DNA of 64,000 bases from Nemertoderma westbladi (Eukaryota > Xenacoelomorpha > Nemertodermatida > Nemertodermatidae): NCBI GenBank assembly GCA_032718475.1, contig JAUCBJ010002639.1, forward strand, positions 1 through 64,000, written 5' to 3'. The notes beneath the pieces are model-generated. The model did no database searches and was not told the origin of the DNA. It saw only the letters and a list, made by a program, of their open reading frames with translations. Of this stretch, positions 17,743-29,827 are shown in pieces. The position numbers and the translations under genes were made by a program. The stretch's first letter is position 1; the number at the start of each line of letters is the position of its first letter.

Positions 17743-19840
17743 TGTTTTAAATAGGTATCTCTTTCGACATTTTTACCTTAGAGTGTTCGTTGATAACGAT
17801 AGGGAGATGTCGTTGTTGCAGAGAAACTAATTCTGTGTTGAGCAAAATTATATGTGGAATCCATCATCGAGATCTTTCGTTCTCCACCAACGAATCACTT
17901 TTAAGGTTGAAGAATAATTGAGTTGTAATTGGTTCAAACGCCAATGTGAAGAATACCAGGTTTTAACTTTTCGGTCGAAATTTTATTGTAATTGTATATC
18001 TGAAGAATTTGGACTTTTTTAATTTCTCATTAGGCCTATTAAGTATTATATAGCGCTATTTCTTTCTTTTAAACACTTTTTCAAACGCTTGTAGCTAAAG
18101 AAGGAAAGCGAAAATGAAGATTCTGACTCACCTAGTGAGGAGGGAGGTGAAACTATCGATGTTTCAAATTTCATACAATCTCATTAAGATTTGTAGAAAA
18201 ACATTGTGTGGGGGGGGGAGGTGGGGGGAGGGGTAATGCAGGACCTAAAATAATTGTATCGTCCCCCCCACTTTTGGGAACGTGGCTGCGCCCCTGTTGG
18301 CGTATGAACGGTACAGTCTGACAGCAGCGGTGTGGGTATGTGAAAAATACATACCAGACCGATAGTCCCCACGCGCCAAGCGTATAAGCCGTAAGCAATA
18401 GGGCCTACTCAATTTATCACTGTACCGGTATCGGATGAGTCACTGAGTCAGTCAGCAAGGTACTTTCACTTTTATTGTCGGAGGTCAGCGACAATACTGC
18501 TGTATTTTAATCCGACAGCCTAGCTGGAATTGGAATTATAATTTTTTATTAGACGTCAAATCAATTAAAATATGAACAATAACGATAACATAATAAAATA
18601 GTTAACAGCCACGAAAGGCATCGTACCATTACATTAAACTCGCAGCCTCGAATATCCTATGTTAGTGAATGGGAAGGATTTTTCTCAGTATTATTATCCA
18701 TTAACGTAATTATCGAACTCCAGCTAGCTGGGCAGATGTAGCATGCAGGGTGGAGTGTAGAGTAGGCCTACAGTTGAATTTTCGACGGTAGGGTGTCCCA
18801 CAGTTCCTGCACTTTGTAAATCAGTGCTAGTTGTTGGACTTGAGAAACGTTTCAAAAATGCTCACAAAAAAAGTTATAAAAAATAAACCTTTTAGCAATG
18901 ATAAACGGATTTCCAAAGGTAAGGGTATTTTCAATATTTCTAAACCCTTATGGGGGGGGGGGGGGTCCTTCTTAGACAAAGGCGCCTTTAATCAGCAGTA
19001 ATTTTGATCGGTAGTATTACCGATCTTCGTAATTATTGTAAAAATGCGTATTTTTGAGATTTTGACCATCCTGTTGTCCCGTTTATCATGACTATAATAC
19101 TTTAATAATGGTTGTTAACTCTCTGAACAAATTAGCCTTTTTTGACAACAAAAATAATAATATTCTTTGATAAGAAAAAAAGTATAGGAAAGAAGCACTT
19201 TCTGTCACTAATTTTTATTCACTGAAATTCAATTACAGTATTATTATGTACGAAGGTATGCGTTTTTCAATAGTTGATAGGTTTTCATCAGCACTGGTCA
19301 AACTGGCTGCCTTGGCTCTCATTTCAAATTCCATGTGAACCCATTATAATTAAGATTTGAGGTGGGATGGGGGGGGGGGGGGGGGGTGTTGTGTAGGCCT
19401 AATAATATTATATTGAAGGACATATGGTGTAGGTCGTTAAGAGTTTTTAATTTAGAGTTCAAACGATCACCGAATGAACTATATGGAATATTTTATAACT
19501 TTGTGTTGTTATTGGCGATGGCCGAGGAAGGACGGAATTCAAATATCAATCCAACCAACTCTCATTAATTTCATTTAATATAAATAGTTGTCATTGTTTC
19601 TAGGCAACCACAATGCTGCTTGCCAATAACTCGTATAATGATTATGGCAAAACCTGGTTGGTTACCTATGGCGACGCACGAAAACATTAATACACCCGGC
19701 ATTACAAGTTGTTATGAGCTGCTGTTGCATTTAATATTAAATTTATATTCAATATTACGAAGCTCTATTTAAGGCTAGTATAAGTTTATTTAAAATTAAA
19801 GTAACCATTACTAAATACTTCACTAGAAACAGAGAGCAAT
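17743..19840. other. Intergenic region upstream of the SLC44 gene
   Basis: No gene was recognised. The stretch holds poly(G) runs at about 18208-18235, 18953-18965 and 19368-19386. Close to the SLC44 start are two X-box-like (RFX) imperfect motifs, gtttctaggcaacc (about 19596) and gttacctatggcgac (about 19661). The 100 bases before the ATG are AT-rich. No TATA box can be assigned with confidence. Confidence 0.4.
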
Positions 19841-21985
19841 ATGGTTGCGGAAACTAGAAAATCCAAAGGCCAACAACGGGAGATATCTGATCCCTGCTTC
19901 AAAGGTCCGGCGACCCATAGAGGTTGTACAGATGTGATCGCTTTGGTCGTCTATTGGTTATTCCTGATGGGTTTAATCGTTGTAAGTATATTCGCTTACA
20001 CGGGAGGGGACCCAGACAGACTCACACACCCAACGGATTGGAAAGGAAGACCTTGCGGTGTAAATGAGAACTTACATAAACCGTATTTATTCAATATCGA
20101 CCTACTCAAATGCCTAAAAGAATCGGATAGCGGCGAACCTATTGCTAACGACGCGGTGAACTTCCAATGTGAGTCACCACAGATATGCGTTGGTTCTTGT
20201 CCTTCAGCTAATTGGTTCGCCATGCCGGATATATTGGCCCAGAAGTTGGATAACAACAAGGCGGTTGATACGAGAGACTTCCTTCGATTCTGTCAGTACG
20301 GGGTGGATCCAGCACGAAGGCCAGAAAAGTTCTACCAAGTAATAATGGACGAATTGTGCCCGGGGTACCTGTTTGAAAGTATAATTATTCTACAAAGATG
20401 TTTCCCACTACTTTTGGAACACTTCGAGGAATCAGGATATAAGTTTCTAAATGATTCGGAAATTAGCGTAACTGTCGACAAATCTAATATCCCAGGGGAT
20501 GTTCTGGTGGTCCCGGACACCAAAGGGATGTTGGCTCAATACCCAATACAAGGGGAAGGGAACTCCAAATATATACAGTACATCGAAATGGAGGAAGCGT
20601 CCAAAGTGGTGCTCAAACACATAGACAGTTTAGAACTCGGGGAGAAAATATTCCAGGATATTTACGAGGTGTTTCCATGGATATTGATTCTAGTAGTAGT
20701 TGCTATGGTGTTGTCCCTGTTTAACGTTATTCTCATGAGATGGATCCCGACCCAAGTAATATGGGCTAATGTTATATTAGTAGTGGCGCTATTTATCGGG
20801 TCTTTTAGCTTCTCTGTTTATCAATTAGTAAATATATCGAATCTAAAAGGAAGCAATGTCTCGACTTTAAGTCGTTCGATTTCTGCTGTCTCTCAAGGAG
20901 AAGGTTTCTGGATTGCTGTATCGGTTTTCTCAATACTATCAACGATCGTTTACGTTTTATTAATAATTGTTATCTTTAAGAGACGCGAACTAGCAATAAA
21001 GATGATCGAGCAGTCAAACCGACCAATCTACGGTGTTACAACAACTTTATTTTATCCGATTCTAGGCGTAACGCTACAAAGTATAGCGCTGGGCGGATTC
21101 ACTTGCATCGCTATATTCTTAGCGTCCCACGGTGAGGCTCAGTACAAGGTAATGAGTTCCAACGTCGATGAATTGGGTAAACCCTGCGATCCGGAATTAT
21201 ATTATCCGGTTAACAGCGGCGATTCCTGCGTGTTCATTCGATACTACAGCCAATGGGTGTTCTACACATTGCACGTATATAACGTATTCGCTTTAATATG
21301 GAATGTTAATTTCATTCTGGGTATTTACGAAATGATTTTGGCTGGGACGTTTGCCAGCTATTTGTGGTGCAATGAGAAAACCGGTCTACAAATCCCAGAT
21401 TTTCCGATAGTCAACGCAACAGCTGTTACTCTCGGCTTTCACTTAGGAACTATCGCTTTCGCCGCCATACCCATGGCAGTAATGAGTCCAATCAGAGCTG
21501 TGTTGCTTTTTGTAAACAACGGGAGATCTTTAGTCGCTCCTTTCCTAAACTTTAGCAGACTTTCCTACATAAAGGTTGCCATCAGTGGGAAAGGAATTTT
21601 CAGATCTTCAAGCGCTGTGGAAAATTTAATAAAAAAACACCAGACGAAAGTAACTTCGATAAACAACGTTTCCAATTTTATGATTTTCATCTGCAAAATT
21701 TCTACGACGTTAGTGGTGGGCGTTCTGAGTTTTATACTTTTCAGTGGAAGTATTCAATTACCGTTTACGGTTTCCACTCTCAATTACTATTGGTTGCCTA
21801 TCGTGATCGTCATGGTAACATCCTACGTGATCGCGTCTATGTTCCTGGATGTTTTTAGCGTCTCTATGGATACGCTATACATATGTCTCCTTGAAGATGT
21901 TGGAAGATTTGATGGCCAAAGTAGTAGTCGCGCCTCCAAATACGTAATGCCTAAGGAACTCCGACAGCTGTTAACAAAGACATAA
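19841..21985 (+). CDS. Choline transporter-like protein (SLC44 family), single exon
   Basis: 714 residues, the usual length for SLC44/CTL proteins. The family carries choline and related amines across plasma and organelle membranes with about ten membrane segments. Visible features: a short cytosolic N-terminus; a first membrane segment at about residues 33-55; the large Cys-rich extracellular loop with family signatures (GDPDRLTHPTDW, CESPQICVGSCP); then a run of hydrophobic segments from about 275 onward, with the conserved block WNVNFILGIYEMILAGTFASYLW. The last segments precede MDTLYICLLEDV, matching the conserved family C-terminus. The ATG at 19841 is the first in frame and a stop TAA closes it. 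Animal orthologues usually have many introns and this one has none; whether it is a retrocopy or the sole gene cannot be told here. Confidence 0.93.
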   Translation: MVAETRKSKGQQREISDPCFKGPATHRGCTDVIALVVYWLFLMGLIVVSIFAYTGGDPDRLTHPTDWKGRPCGVNENLHKPYLFNIDLLKCLKESDSGEPIANDAVNFQCESPQICVGSCPSANWFAMPDILAQKLDNNKAVDTRDFLRFCQYGVDPARRPEKFYQVIMDELCPGYLFESIIILQRCFPLLLEHFEESGYKFLNDSEISVTVDKSNIPGDVLVVPDTKGMLAQYPIQGEGNSKYIQYIEMEEASKVVLKHIDSLELGEKIFQDIYEVFPWILILVVVAMVLSLFNVILMRWIPTQVIWANVILVVALFIGSFSFSVYQLVNISNLKGSNVSTLSRSISAVSQGEGFWIAVSVFSILSTIVYVLLIIVIFKRRELAIKMIEQSNRPIYGVTTTLFYPILGVTLQSIALGGFTCIAIFLASHGEAQYKVMSSNVDELGKPCDPELYYPVNSGDSCVFIRYYSQWVFYTLHVYNVFALIWNVNFILGIYEMILAGTFASYLWCNEKTGLQIPDFPIVNATAVTLGFHLGTIAFAAIPMAVMSPIRAVLLFVNNGRSLVAPFLNFSRLSYIKVAISGKGIFRSSSAVENLIKKHQTKVTSINNVSNFMIFICKISTTLVVGVLSFILFSGSIQLPFTVSTLNYYWLPIVIVMVTSYVIASMFLDVFSVSMDTLYICLLEDVGRFDGQSSSRASKYVMPKELRQLLTKT

Positions 21986-22162
21986 AGAGGCAACATAAAG
22001 GGTCAATGTGGCCCCTTGTTAAAAATTTGTTAAAAAAGATCCCGGCAATTCCTATACATTTTAGAACTAAAACCGATCGTGACATTAAATAACAATTTAG
22101 TAAATCACGTAACAGTAGTTAATTTATTTTGTAACATTATTTTATATTTCTAAGTATATTCA

Positions 22163-22168
22163 AATAAA
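22163..22168 (+). promoter_or_regulatory. Candidate poly(A) signal of the SLC44 gene
   Basis: An AATAAA hexamer about 180 bases after the SLC44 stop codon, in AT-rich sequence on the coding strand. It is the first full consensus signal downstream. Confidence 0.5.
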
Positions 22169-22930
22169 GAATGTTAAGCAACAAAAAAGTGAAAATTTAA
22201 AAATAAAATTACGAATTACATGGGAAAAAATGTTGAACATTATTACAGTTAAATATATAATAATCATAATATTGCCAAAGGTACTTCTTATGATTATAAC
22301 AATTACAAGCAGTGTCGGGGAGGGGGGGTATAAAAATAAAACGAAATTATCAACTGGTAGGCAAGTAAACTCATTAAATTTTATTATTAAGCATTTCTTA
22401 AATAATTACAATAGATATTTCCACGACTCTGAAATACGAATAATAAACATTATTCCGGTATAATTAGTTACAATTGTATTGTTATTTACAAAAGGTCAAT
22501 GTATTACATACACACACCTACACCCAAGGTTATAGACCGTATACTACACCACACTTACTGCAGTCAGAGTTATAATAGAACAGTCCCTCCACCCCAGTCT
22601 ACTAACCCACCAGTAGTGGGGAAGTGTAAATATTTTACCAGCACCGTTCTCTTTAATTAAATTTTTTAGAAGCAGGGAGTTCATTTGTTATTTTAGAACG
22701 ATGAATTTATTCTAGAACAAATTCATGGTCAATAAATTAATTCGACACAACAATTATTGACTGCCTCACTTGGGGTGGGGGTGAAATGCACCCGATTAGA
22801 CCATATGCGTAATACTTTCAATGAGTCGAAATGAAACTTTTTGCAAAAACGATACAATAATGAGAGATTCGTTATTCGTAGGTTTCGACTCTATGGCGGC
22901 ATGTTACAGAAAACGTAGCGCCTAATGGCA
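22169..22930. other. Intergenic, no gene seen
   Basis: AT-rich sequence between the SLC44 3' end and the minisatellite. Short frames here lack any recognisable domain. Confidence 0.4.
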
Positions 22931-23903
22931 GCGCGCGGATGATAGTTCCGCACGCGGAAGATAGTTCCGCGCGCGGAAGATAGTTCCGCACGCGGAAGAT
23001 AGTTCCGCGCGCGGAAGATAGTTCCGCACGCGGAAGATAGTACCGCACGCGGAAGATAGTTCCGCACGCGGAAGATAGTTCCGCGCGCGGAAGATAGTTC
23101 CGCGCGCGGAAGATAGTTCCGCGCGCGGAAGATAGTTCCGCGCGCGGAAGATAGTTCCGCGCGCGGAAGATAGTTCCGCACGCGGAAGATAGTACCGCAC
23201 GCGGAAGATAGTTCCGCACGCGGAAGATAGTTCCGCGCGCGGAAGATAGTTCCGCGCGCGGAAGATAGTTCCGCGCGCGGAAGATAGTACCGCACGCGGA
23301 AGATAGTTCCGCACGCGGAAGATAGTTCCGCGCGCGGAAGATAGTTCCGCACGCAGAAGATAGTTCCGCACGCAGAAGATAGTTCCGCGCGCGGAAGATA
23401 GTTCCGCACGCGGAAGATAGTTCCGCGCGCGGAAGATAGTACCGCACGCGGAAGATAGTTCCGCACGCGGAAGATAGTTCCGCGCGCGGAAGATAGTTCC
23501 GCACGCGGAAGATAGTACCGCACGCGGAAGATAGTTCCGCACGCGGAAGATAGTTCCGCACGCGGAAGATAGTTCCGCACGCGGAAGATAGTTCCGCACG
23601 CGGAAGATAGTTCCGCGCGCGGAAGATAGTACCGCACGCGGAAGATAGTTCCGCACGCGGAAGATAGTTCCGCGCGCGGAAGATAGTACCGCACGCGGAA
23701 GATAGTTCCGCACGTGGAAGATAGTTCCGCGCGCGGAAGATAGTTCCGCACGCGGAAGATAGTTCCGCACGCGGAAGATAGTTCCGCACGCGGAAGATAG
23801 TTCCGCACGCGGAAGATAGTTCCGCACGCGGAAGATAGTTCCGCGCGCGGAAGATAGTTCCGCACGCGGAAGATAGTTCCGCGCGCGGAAGATAGTTCCG
23901 CAC
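22931..23903. repeat. 19-bp palindromic minisatellite, about 51 copies
   Basis: A head-to-tail array of a 19-bp unit (gatagttccgcgcgcggaa) over 973 bp. The unit contains the 14-bp perfect palindrome ttccgcgcgcggaa. Most variation is a G-to-A change in the CpG core (ccgcgcgcgg to ccgcacgcgg), with rarer gtaccgc, cgcagaa and cacgtgg variants. Because 19 is not a multiple of 3 and the unit lacks stops, three long repetitive frames run on the minus strand; these are by-products, not genes. Confidence 0.95.
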
Positions 23904-24966
23904 TTCTTTACACTACCGTGTGGCTCTATAGCTAGTAAATAATAATCTCGATCATTCATGTAAGTTAAACTTACTTCCTTACAAGAATTAGAAAATAAAT
24001 TTAAAATTCTACTGAATTTTTATTCATTGTTAATAATATGATCTAGTTTCAATTTTCCCGCACTTTTTGAAAGAACTCCCAGACTGCGTAGGAACAGGGT
24101 CGGATTTCTTATTCGTGACAGATTTATTATATTCCAAAAAGATACGTAGATATACATTTATTGTTGAGACCCTTTAATATCGAGGTATCTGTAAACTACA
24201 CCAACAGACCAAAGTCTGACAAGGGGGCCAATAGAGTGTGAGTGTCTGTATGGGGGGGGGGGGGGGGGGGTGGCCTACGCGAAATATCACTGTATTGGAG
24301 GCCATTGTCTACGTACTTAGTTATTCTTATAGATTCTAGAATACTGTACCAATTAAGAATGTAGAAAAGCTTGACAATTCTATTTATTATATTTCTAGTA
24401 AAGCGCGCTACAAAACTATTGACTGTTACGTGTTCGCTGGGAATTTAAGTAAAATACGGGTTTGAAACGGAAGAGCACAACGAATGCACTGAGAAGGGCG
24501 GACGAGTTCCATGTCTGTCTGTCTATTATATCCAGAACCTCAGAAAATAAAAACAAAGATTTATTGTCGGTTTGTCAACCCGATTTAAGTGAAGGGCGCA
24601 TAAAAAAAGGTAAACCATATGAAACCAGTAAACAATTTACAGGCGAAAGACCGTCAACGTAGTTCAATTGGTTGGAATTTAGTTTTTCTTTTGTAACAAA
24701 ACATTAACTAATCGGCCAATATCATTATCTATCGCTAAAAGGTTCTACACTATCACCACTTCCAAATTTATTCGCTAGGGGCGCGACATGAGACTCTCGT
24801 ATCAATAAATATAAACTTATTAATAAATAATGGGGGGGGGGGGGGGGGGGTCACAGCTCGAGCGCCCCTACGACGTAGCGCTGGGGTATGACGGACACAG
24901 CGTCACCCTGGGACAGATGGGGGGGGGGGGGGGTCTGTCTGTCACCCCGGACGCCCTCTCTACCAA
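23904..24966. other. Intergenic, no gene seen; three poly(G) runs
   Basis: Contains G-runs at about 24253-24271, 24832-24850 and 24918-24932. The last two lie directly downstream of the TBC1D22 stop codon (C-runs on the coding strand), so they may be in its 3' UTR. No conserved frame was recognised. Confidence 0.4.
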
Positions 24967-27338
24967 CTACGACTTCCCGAGATGGCTGGGCGCGTCCGCG
25001 AACATAAACTTCAACCGATACGCGTCGGCGACCAGCATATCTATCTCCTCGTGGTCCCAGTCGTCCGTCGGCAGGTTCTGCAGCATCGTCATCAACGACT
25101 GGAAGTCCTGCTGCCTTAGCAACTCGTCGGACCAGTGGACCAGGAAGGCGGCGCAGGTGTAGAGATGGAAGGTGGCGAACCCGTCCGGCTCCGACTGGTA
25201 GGTGTCCCAGAGTCGCACGGCGCAGCGCAGCGGAATCTCTCGCATCAGCAGGTTGTGCATCCAGCGGAACGCGAACTGGAGGTACTCGATGCTGTGCGCC
25301 TCCAAGTGGTTGTGCAGCGCGATGTCTATCCGTTTAATGAGTTCCCTTAGGGCCCGCACCTTGGTCTGGACGCCGGGTTGCGCGAACGTGTAGTTGTCCT
25401 GGATACCGTCTAGGAGTTTGGAGACGCACCAGTAGGTGTCGGCCTCGATGGCTCGGAGTTGGGTCGGGTTCACCGACGACAGAACCTCCGGGCCGCTGCC
25501 CACAAAGTCGACGCCTTCGACAACCTGCCGGGGGAAATATATGGGCCCAGTAAAGAAAACAACAGGATTACTAAATATTAACGGCTATATACGGAATCTA
25601 TCAATATAGTTCTGTCTATCTATATAGTTTGCTGTAGTTACTATGACTTTTCGTTGCATGATAGTCGTATTTGGAGACAGATGGAGAAACTGGACGTAAA
25701 TCCCATCTTGGCGAATTAATATCCGCCTCAATGTTAAACTCTCAATTTCGGGAAAGGAGCAGGTTACAGTGGCACGTTATTATAACCTAAACAATAAACT
25801 AAACACAATAGAACAGGTTGCAGTTTTATTTTTTATAGTAATCAGCAGTTTGCTCCGATTTTCCCCTGGAAAGGGTTGAATTTTGATTGCGTCGCCAAGT
25901 CCCCCCCCGGGTTTTGATAACCGCAGGATCTGGTGAAGTTATGAAATATGGTTGCGGTTTTGGTAATTCCACATTAAAAAAATGTCAACACCATTTATAA
26001 TACAATTGTTTTTAGTTCTGAAAGAACTAGCAAATACACTGAACACTCAGACAGAATTATAAAACTTCGGAAAATCATAAATAATTATTTATTGTGACAA
26101 AGAATGCCTCGTTCCGTTCCGTTTCATATTGTTTTAACGAATAACATTCAAGGTTGCCAATCTACTTCAGTTTCAATTTCCCCCGATTTGTTCATTTTTA
26201 CTAGAATTCCCTGACATTTCAAGAAATAATGATAGGCTGAAACGTACGTATAGCGCTGGTTCAACCCCCGGTGACGCGCTTTCTTATTTTTTTCCATTTT
26301 TGAACAAAACCATAATATTATACCTTTAATTAAGTTGCATTAACAGCTCAACTCCAATTCATTTATAATTACTAAATACCGCTAGGTATTTCTATTTACT
26401 AACAGTCAACTCACCTCGCCAAGGAAGACGACAAAGAAGGGCGTAACGAGGTCATTGAGTCCCTGTACGTAACCAGAGGCTGGGTGTCTGGTGGCCCAGA
26501 CGTAGAGAACCCGTTCGTACAACTCCTGGACCTCGCGAACCTGGAACAACGGCATCAGCGGGTTCGTCCGCGGTATGTCGATGTGGATCTGTCGGTAGGT
26601 CTCCTCGTTGAACTCGGGGCCGCCCTGCCGGAAGTGCTGCCCGACGAACCGGAAGTATTCCTCGCGTTTACGGGAGAGAGTCGACGCCTGTTGGTCCTTG
26701 CGAGGGGGCAAGTAGACGGAGAGTAGGCGCCAGAGTAACGGGCGGAAATGATCCGGGATTCCGGACCAGCAGAGTCGTCGGACTTCCGAGAGGTCGATAA
26801 CGGATTGGTCGAGCAGCGCGGAGAGTTTGCGAGTTCGGAGAGCGAGTTTACTGCGGTGGTTCGCGTTGGGGGGCCGCGGCGAGGGGGCCGAAGGGGGGCG
26901 CTGCGGGGGCAGGGGGTTAGCGAAGGGGGACGACGGGGGGGATATCTCGACGGGGGAAGGTAAGGAGGGGGCGGGGGGAGGGGGGACGAGGCCCGATAGT
27001 CTACGGTGCTCCTCTAGTACCCGGGAGGAAGCGAGCGCGGAATGGCGGGTTGAGATGCTCCCGACGAACGTATCGTCTTCGTCGTCCAGGCCCCACGCGT
27101 CCGAGGTTTCGCGTTCGAACTCTTGGAATGTCCGACTGAGTTTGTTGGCGGCTTCCGGGTTAGGTTGGTGGTTCGGGGGGACTCTGGAAGGGGGCGACTT
27201 CCCGTGGCGGTCCCCAGGTTGAGACGCACTCGCAGGGGGGTACTGGGCTCCGTATACCGGCCGAATATTCCCCGGTAATTTGGAACCGGATTTCTTCCAA
27301 AATCCCCCCGAAGATACATCGAATGTGTTGCGCGACAT
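24967..27338 (-). CDS. TBC1D22: TBC1 domain family member 22 (Rab GTPase-activating protein), two exons
   Basis: Exon 1 is 27338-26415 (ATG at 27338) and exon 2 is 25524-24967 (stop TAG at 24969-24967). The 890-bp intron has a GTGAGT donor at 26414 and a CAG acceptor at 25527-25525, phase 0. The start FWKKSGSKLPGNIRPVYGAQYPP is the family's N-terminal signature in outline. A proline-rich linker spans about residues 125-165. The TBC domain begins near residue 190 and keeps the catalytic arginine finger (IDIPRTNP) and glutamine finger (SGYVQG). Exon 2 carries DTYWCVSKLLDGIQDNYTFAQPG and ends with the YRLKFMFADAP motif typical of the family. TBC proteins speed GTP hydrolysis by Rab GTPases on Golgi or endosomal membranes. 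Vertebrate copies have about a dozen introns; this one has a single intron, which holds a dispersed repeat. Confidence 0.93.
25684..25909. repeat. Dispersed repeat of about 230 bp, copy 2, inside the TBC1D22 intron
   Basis: Same unit and orientation as 17514-17742, with scattered substitutions, and it also ends at a C-run. Its place within the single TBC1D22 intron shows that insertion is tolerated there. Confidence 0.8.
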
Positions 27339-28566
27339 GAAACTCGGAGGAAACGCGGATAGTTTATCCGACTATAATCCTAGCTCATGAGTCCCGAGCT
27401 CTCTCAATCTATGACTTCAGTATATGGCTGTAGGGTGCGCAGTGCAGCAGTGCGGTGGGGTCCCGAGCCCGACAGCCCGACTAGGCCTACCGGCACCTGT
27501 CAGCCTGTTGGAGCTAAGTGTCTGTCTGTCTGTAGTCGGTATTCAGGTATTTGCGGTATTCTTCGTCGATTTCGGTTTGCTTTTGGTAGCGGTACAGGTG
27601 CAGGTAATACCTGATACCAGAATACTGTACAGCTGTAACTGTGAACTGTAATAAGCTGCTGTAAGACAGTAAGAGGCCATTCAAAAGTGAATGTCAGAAT
27701 GTAGGTACCGGTACGGTACTGTAAACGTACTGACAGATTGACGTAAGCCTACTAGACATTTTAAATTGTTCAGGGTTAAGAGAAAGCTAAATGCTTATAG
27801 AACCCATACGCCGTACACATCATAAATTATTACTGAATTAATCAATAAAGTAAATGGCGAAACTGAAAGTAAATAATAATACCGGTATGTATACGTATGT
27901 ATGTATAAAAATATAAGGGCTGAAGGGTACTCTGGAGTCAGTATCGTCGCCTACGCCAGGGTAGGAATTTCTTCCAAAAATCCCTGTAACAAAGTATTGT
28001 TGTGTGAAAATGTCCCGCTCCCAACTAATGAAGAAATGTTACCATTAATTAATTAATGTACGTGTTAACCATATTAGCACTGGGGTGTTTAAACCATTAG
28101 CAGTACTGGCGGAGGCCGATTCGCCCCCACTGCATTTTAGTAATCCTCCAACGAATTCCTTCGAAATTTGGACTGTAGGTGAAAAAATTATCGATGAACA
28201 CTTCCTAACCTTAAAAAAATAAAATTTGATATGTTGTCCCAGGACCAAATGTAAAGTTGTTGTTATTTTAAAAACTAATATTTTAACTTTATATTACGAT
28301 TATATTCAATTCCTAAAATTAAGCGGTTTTATACTTTTTTTCGGGCATCTAAGAACTTCAAATTTAGAATAATATGAGATACGTCAAATACCACCATGTT
28401 ATGATTTCAGTCCATTTTTATTTCTATTTCCCAAACTGAAAGTTTCGGTTTTGAAACATCAGTATATCGTAAGCCGATTAGTACAGGCTTATATACAAAC
28501 TATCATAGTTTTATTCCTTTCCAATATAAATTCGGTTTATTATTAGGTAACCCTTATTTCTAGAAT
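27339..28566. other. Upstream region of TBC1D22 and intergenic, no gene seen
   Basis: The first few hundred bases upstream of the TBC1D22 ATG are GC-richer and should hold its promoter, but no specific element is convincing. The rest is AT-rich with accggta motifs. No other gene was recognised. Confidence 0.4.
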
Positions 28567-28894
28567 ATTTAGAATATCGTCTAGTTATATTCTGTTTTCT
28601 AAAGAAGTACATACTCTTAGAGATACCTTACATAAGAATGGCTATCCATTGCAGCTTATTGATAGTGCTTTAAGAACCTTTCTTTCTAGAATATTCAAAC
28701 CTCCTGATATTAATATTTCTACGAATAGTTCAGAAAAGCGTACGATAAACCTTATTTTACCTTTTACTGGTTCACACGGTTTTATAGTTAAAGCGAGATT
28801 AATTAAACTTTTCCGATCTGCCTTTCCTTGTAATATACTGTACTGTAGTACTGAAAGTTATTTTCAAGCCTTCCTATCAGTAGTAGAAGAATAG
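28567..28894 (+). pseudogene. Penelope-like retroelement fragment (region after reverse transcriptase)
   Basis: An open frame ending at a stop at 28892-28894; the listed ATG is 28649, but the frame is open upstream from about 28567. The pattern LRDTLHKNGYP, then a short helix, then ILPFTGSHGF and a Cys-containing strand, resembles the linker that follows the reverse transcriptase in Penelope-like or similar elements with GIY-YIG nucleases. Neither the RT core nor a GIY-YIG domain is present, so this is a truncated relic. The assignment rests on remembered family patterns and is moderate. Confidence 0.45.
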
Positions 28895-29432
28895 GTGACC
28901 CCGACGAAGTCCTCCCTAGCTTGGGCTATGGGGCTACCACTCGGAGGACTATTAAAAATGCCAAATTCCGATGCTAAATTTCGGCGTTTAATTGGCCACA
29001 TCTGCCACCATCATCGGTAGTTACCATCAACCAATCGTAGCGTATTCACCTACGCGTAGCCTAACCTCGCGTTGCCCGCCTTACTCGATGGCAGCTGTTA
29101 CCTACCTACCAATCGATAGTATTGATTCGTATCATTGCTGCAACAACCATCCATTGCATATTCATCTTCGCGTAGCCTAACTTCTCGACGCATGGCTAGC
29201 CCCCAACCCACCAACCAACCAACAGCGATTATTCCCCTTTTCGCCACGCTACCACCTCCACATACTGTATATGGTGACTAAAACGATAACGTGGCCATCT
29301 ACACGATGCATATACCAAGTCGTTATATTACAGTATATTATATCGATTGCCAACTCAACGATTTACGTCCCTCTGTTGATAGAGCTACTCAACTGCTGTC
29401 ACCAAACAAACAAACCAACCACTCAGTATGAT
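28895..29432. other. Flank to the left of the Polinton, no gene seen
   Basis: Contains accaacc-type simple repeats, two cgcgtagcctaac motifs (about 29054 and 29171) and a GC-rich hairpin near 28913-28951 (gtcctcc pairing with ggaggac). No gene or clear target-site duplication for the Polinton was found. Confidence 0.4.
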
Positions 29433-29474
29433 ACATGTGCATGAAATTCCGCCACGTTCCAGCTACACGTATAC
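29433..29474 (+). repeat. Left terminal inverted repeat of the Polinton
   Basis: Begins acatgtgcatgaaattccgc and matches the reverse complement of 46759-46800 with one mismatch (acacgt here, acgcgt on the right). Similarity fades within about 10 bases further in. It is short for a Polinton (usually over 100 bp), so the true ends may be longer and damaged. Confidence 0.85.
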
Positions 29475-29827
29475 GAACATTTCCAAGTAGTTACTCAAGC
29501 TAACCGATCCCGCAGCATCTGTGCCATATTGAAAGGCTACTACTACTACTAACATTATACAGCGCGTTTTTATAATAATTATTGATTATTATTACACACA
29601 ACCCTATGATTCATATTCTTTCACATATTTCCTATCCACGTAACCAACCAACCATTCAACCACGTTGCACCCCATCTCTTTTCTTATTCGTCGATGATTA
29701 TGACACGTCTCATCTCTTCTTCGTTGACTATGCCCCATCACAAATTTATATATAACTGAATGTTTTTAATAAAATTCATCACTTGTAATCTTCATGGTAA
29801 TATATTGATACCATATCTAATTTTTTT

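Noticed and set aside
22931-23903. CRISPR-like array
   Set aside because: The units are contiguous without spacers and the genome is eukaryotic; it is a minisatellite.
22872-23959. Three long minus-strand frames of about 320-345 codons
   Set aside because: Translations of a stop-free 19-bp minisatellite in three frames, with no non-repeat content.
26484-27222. Plus-strand frames opposite TBC1D22 exon 1
   Set aside because: The minus frame is clearly TBC1D22; the GC-rich antisense frames have no family match.
28905-28960. tRNA or small structured RNA at the gtcctcc/ggaggac hairpin
   Set aside because: Only a seven-base stem with a large loop; no further arms or promoter boxes.
29400-29440. 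Six-base target duplication for the Polinton
   Set aside because: Left flank (gtatgat) and right flank (ggggcg) do not match; the right flank is the composite repeat.
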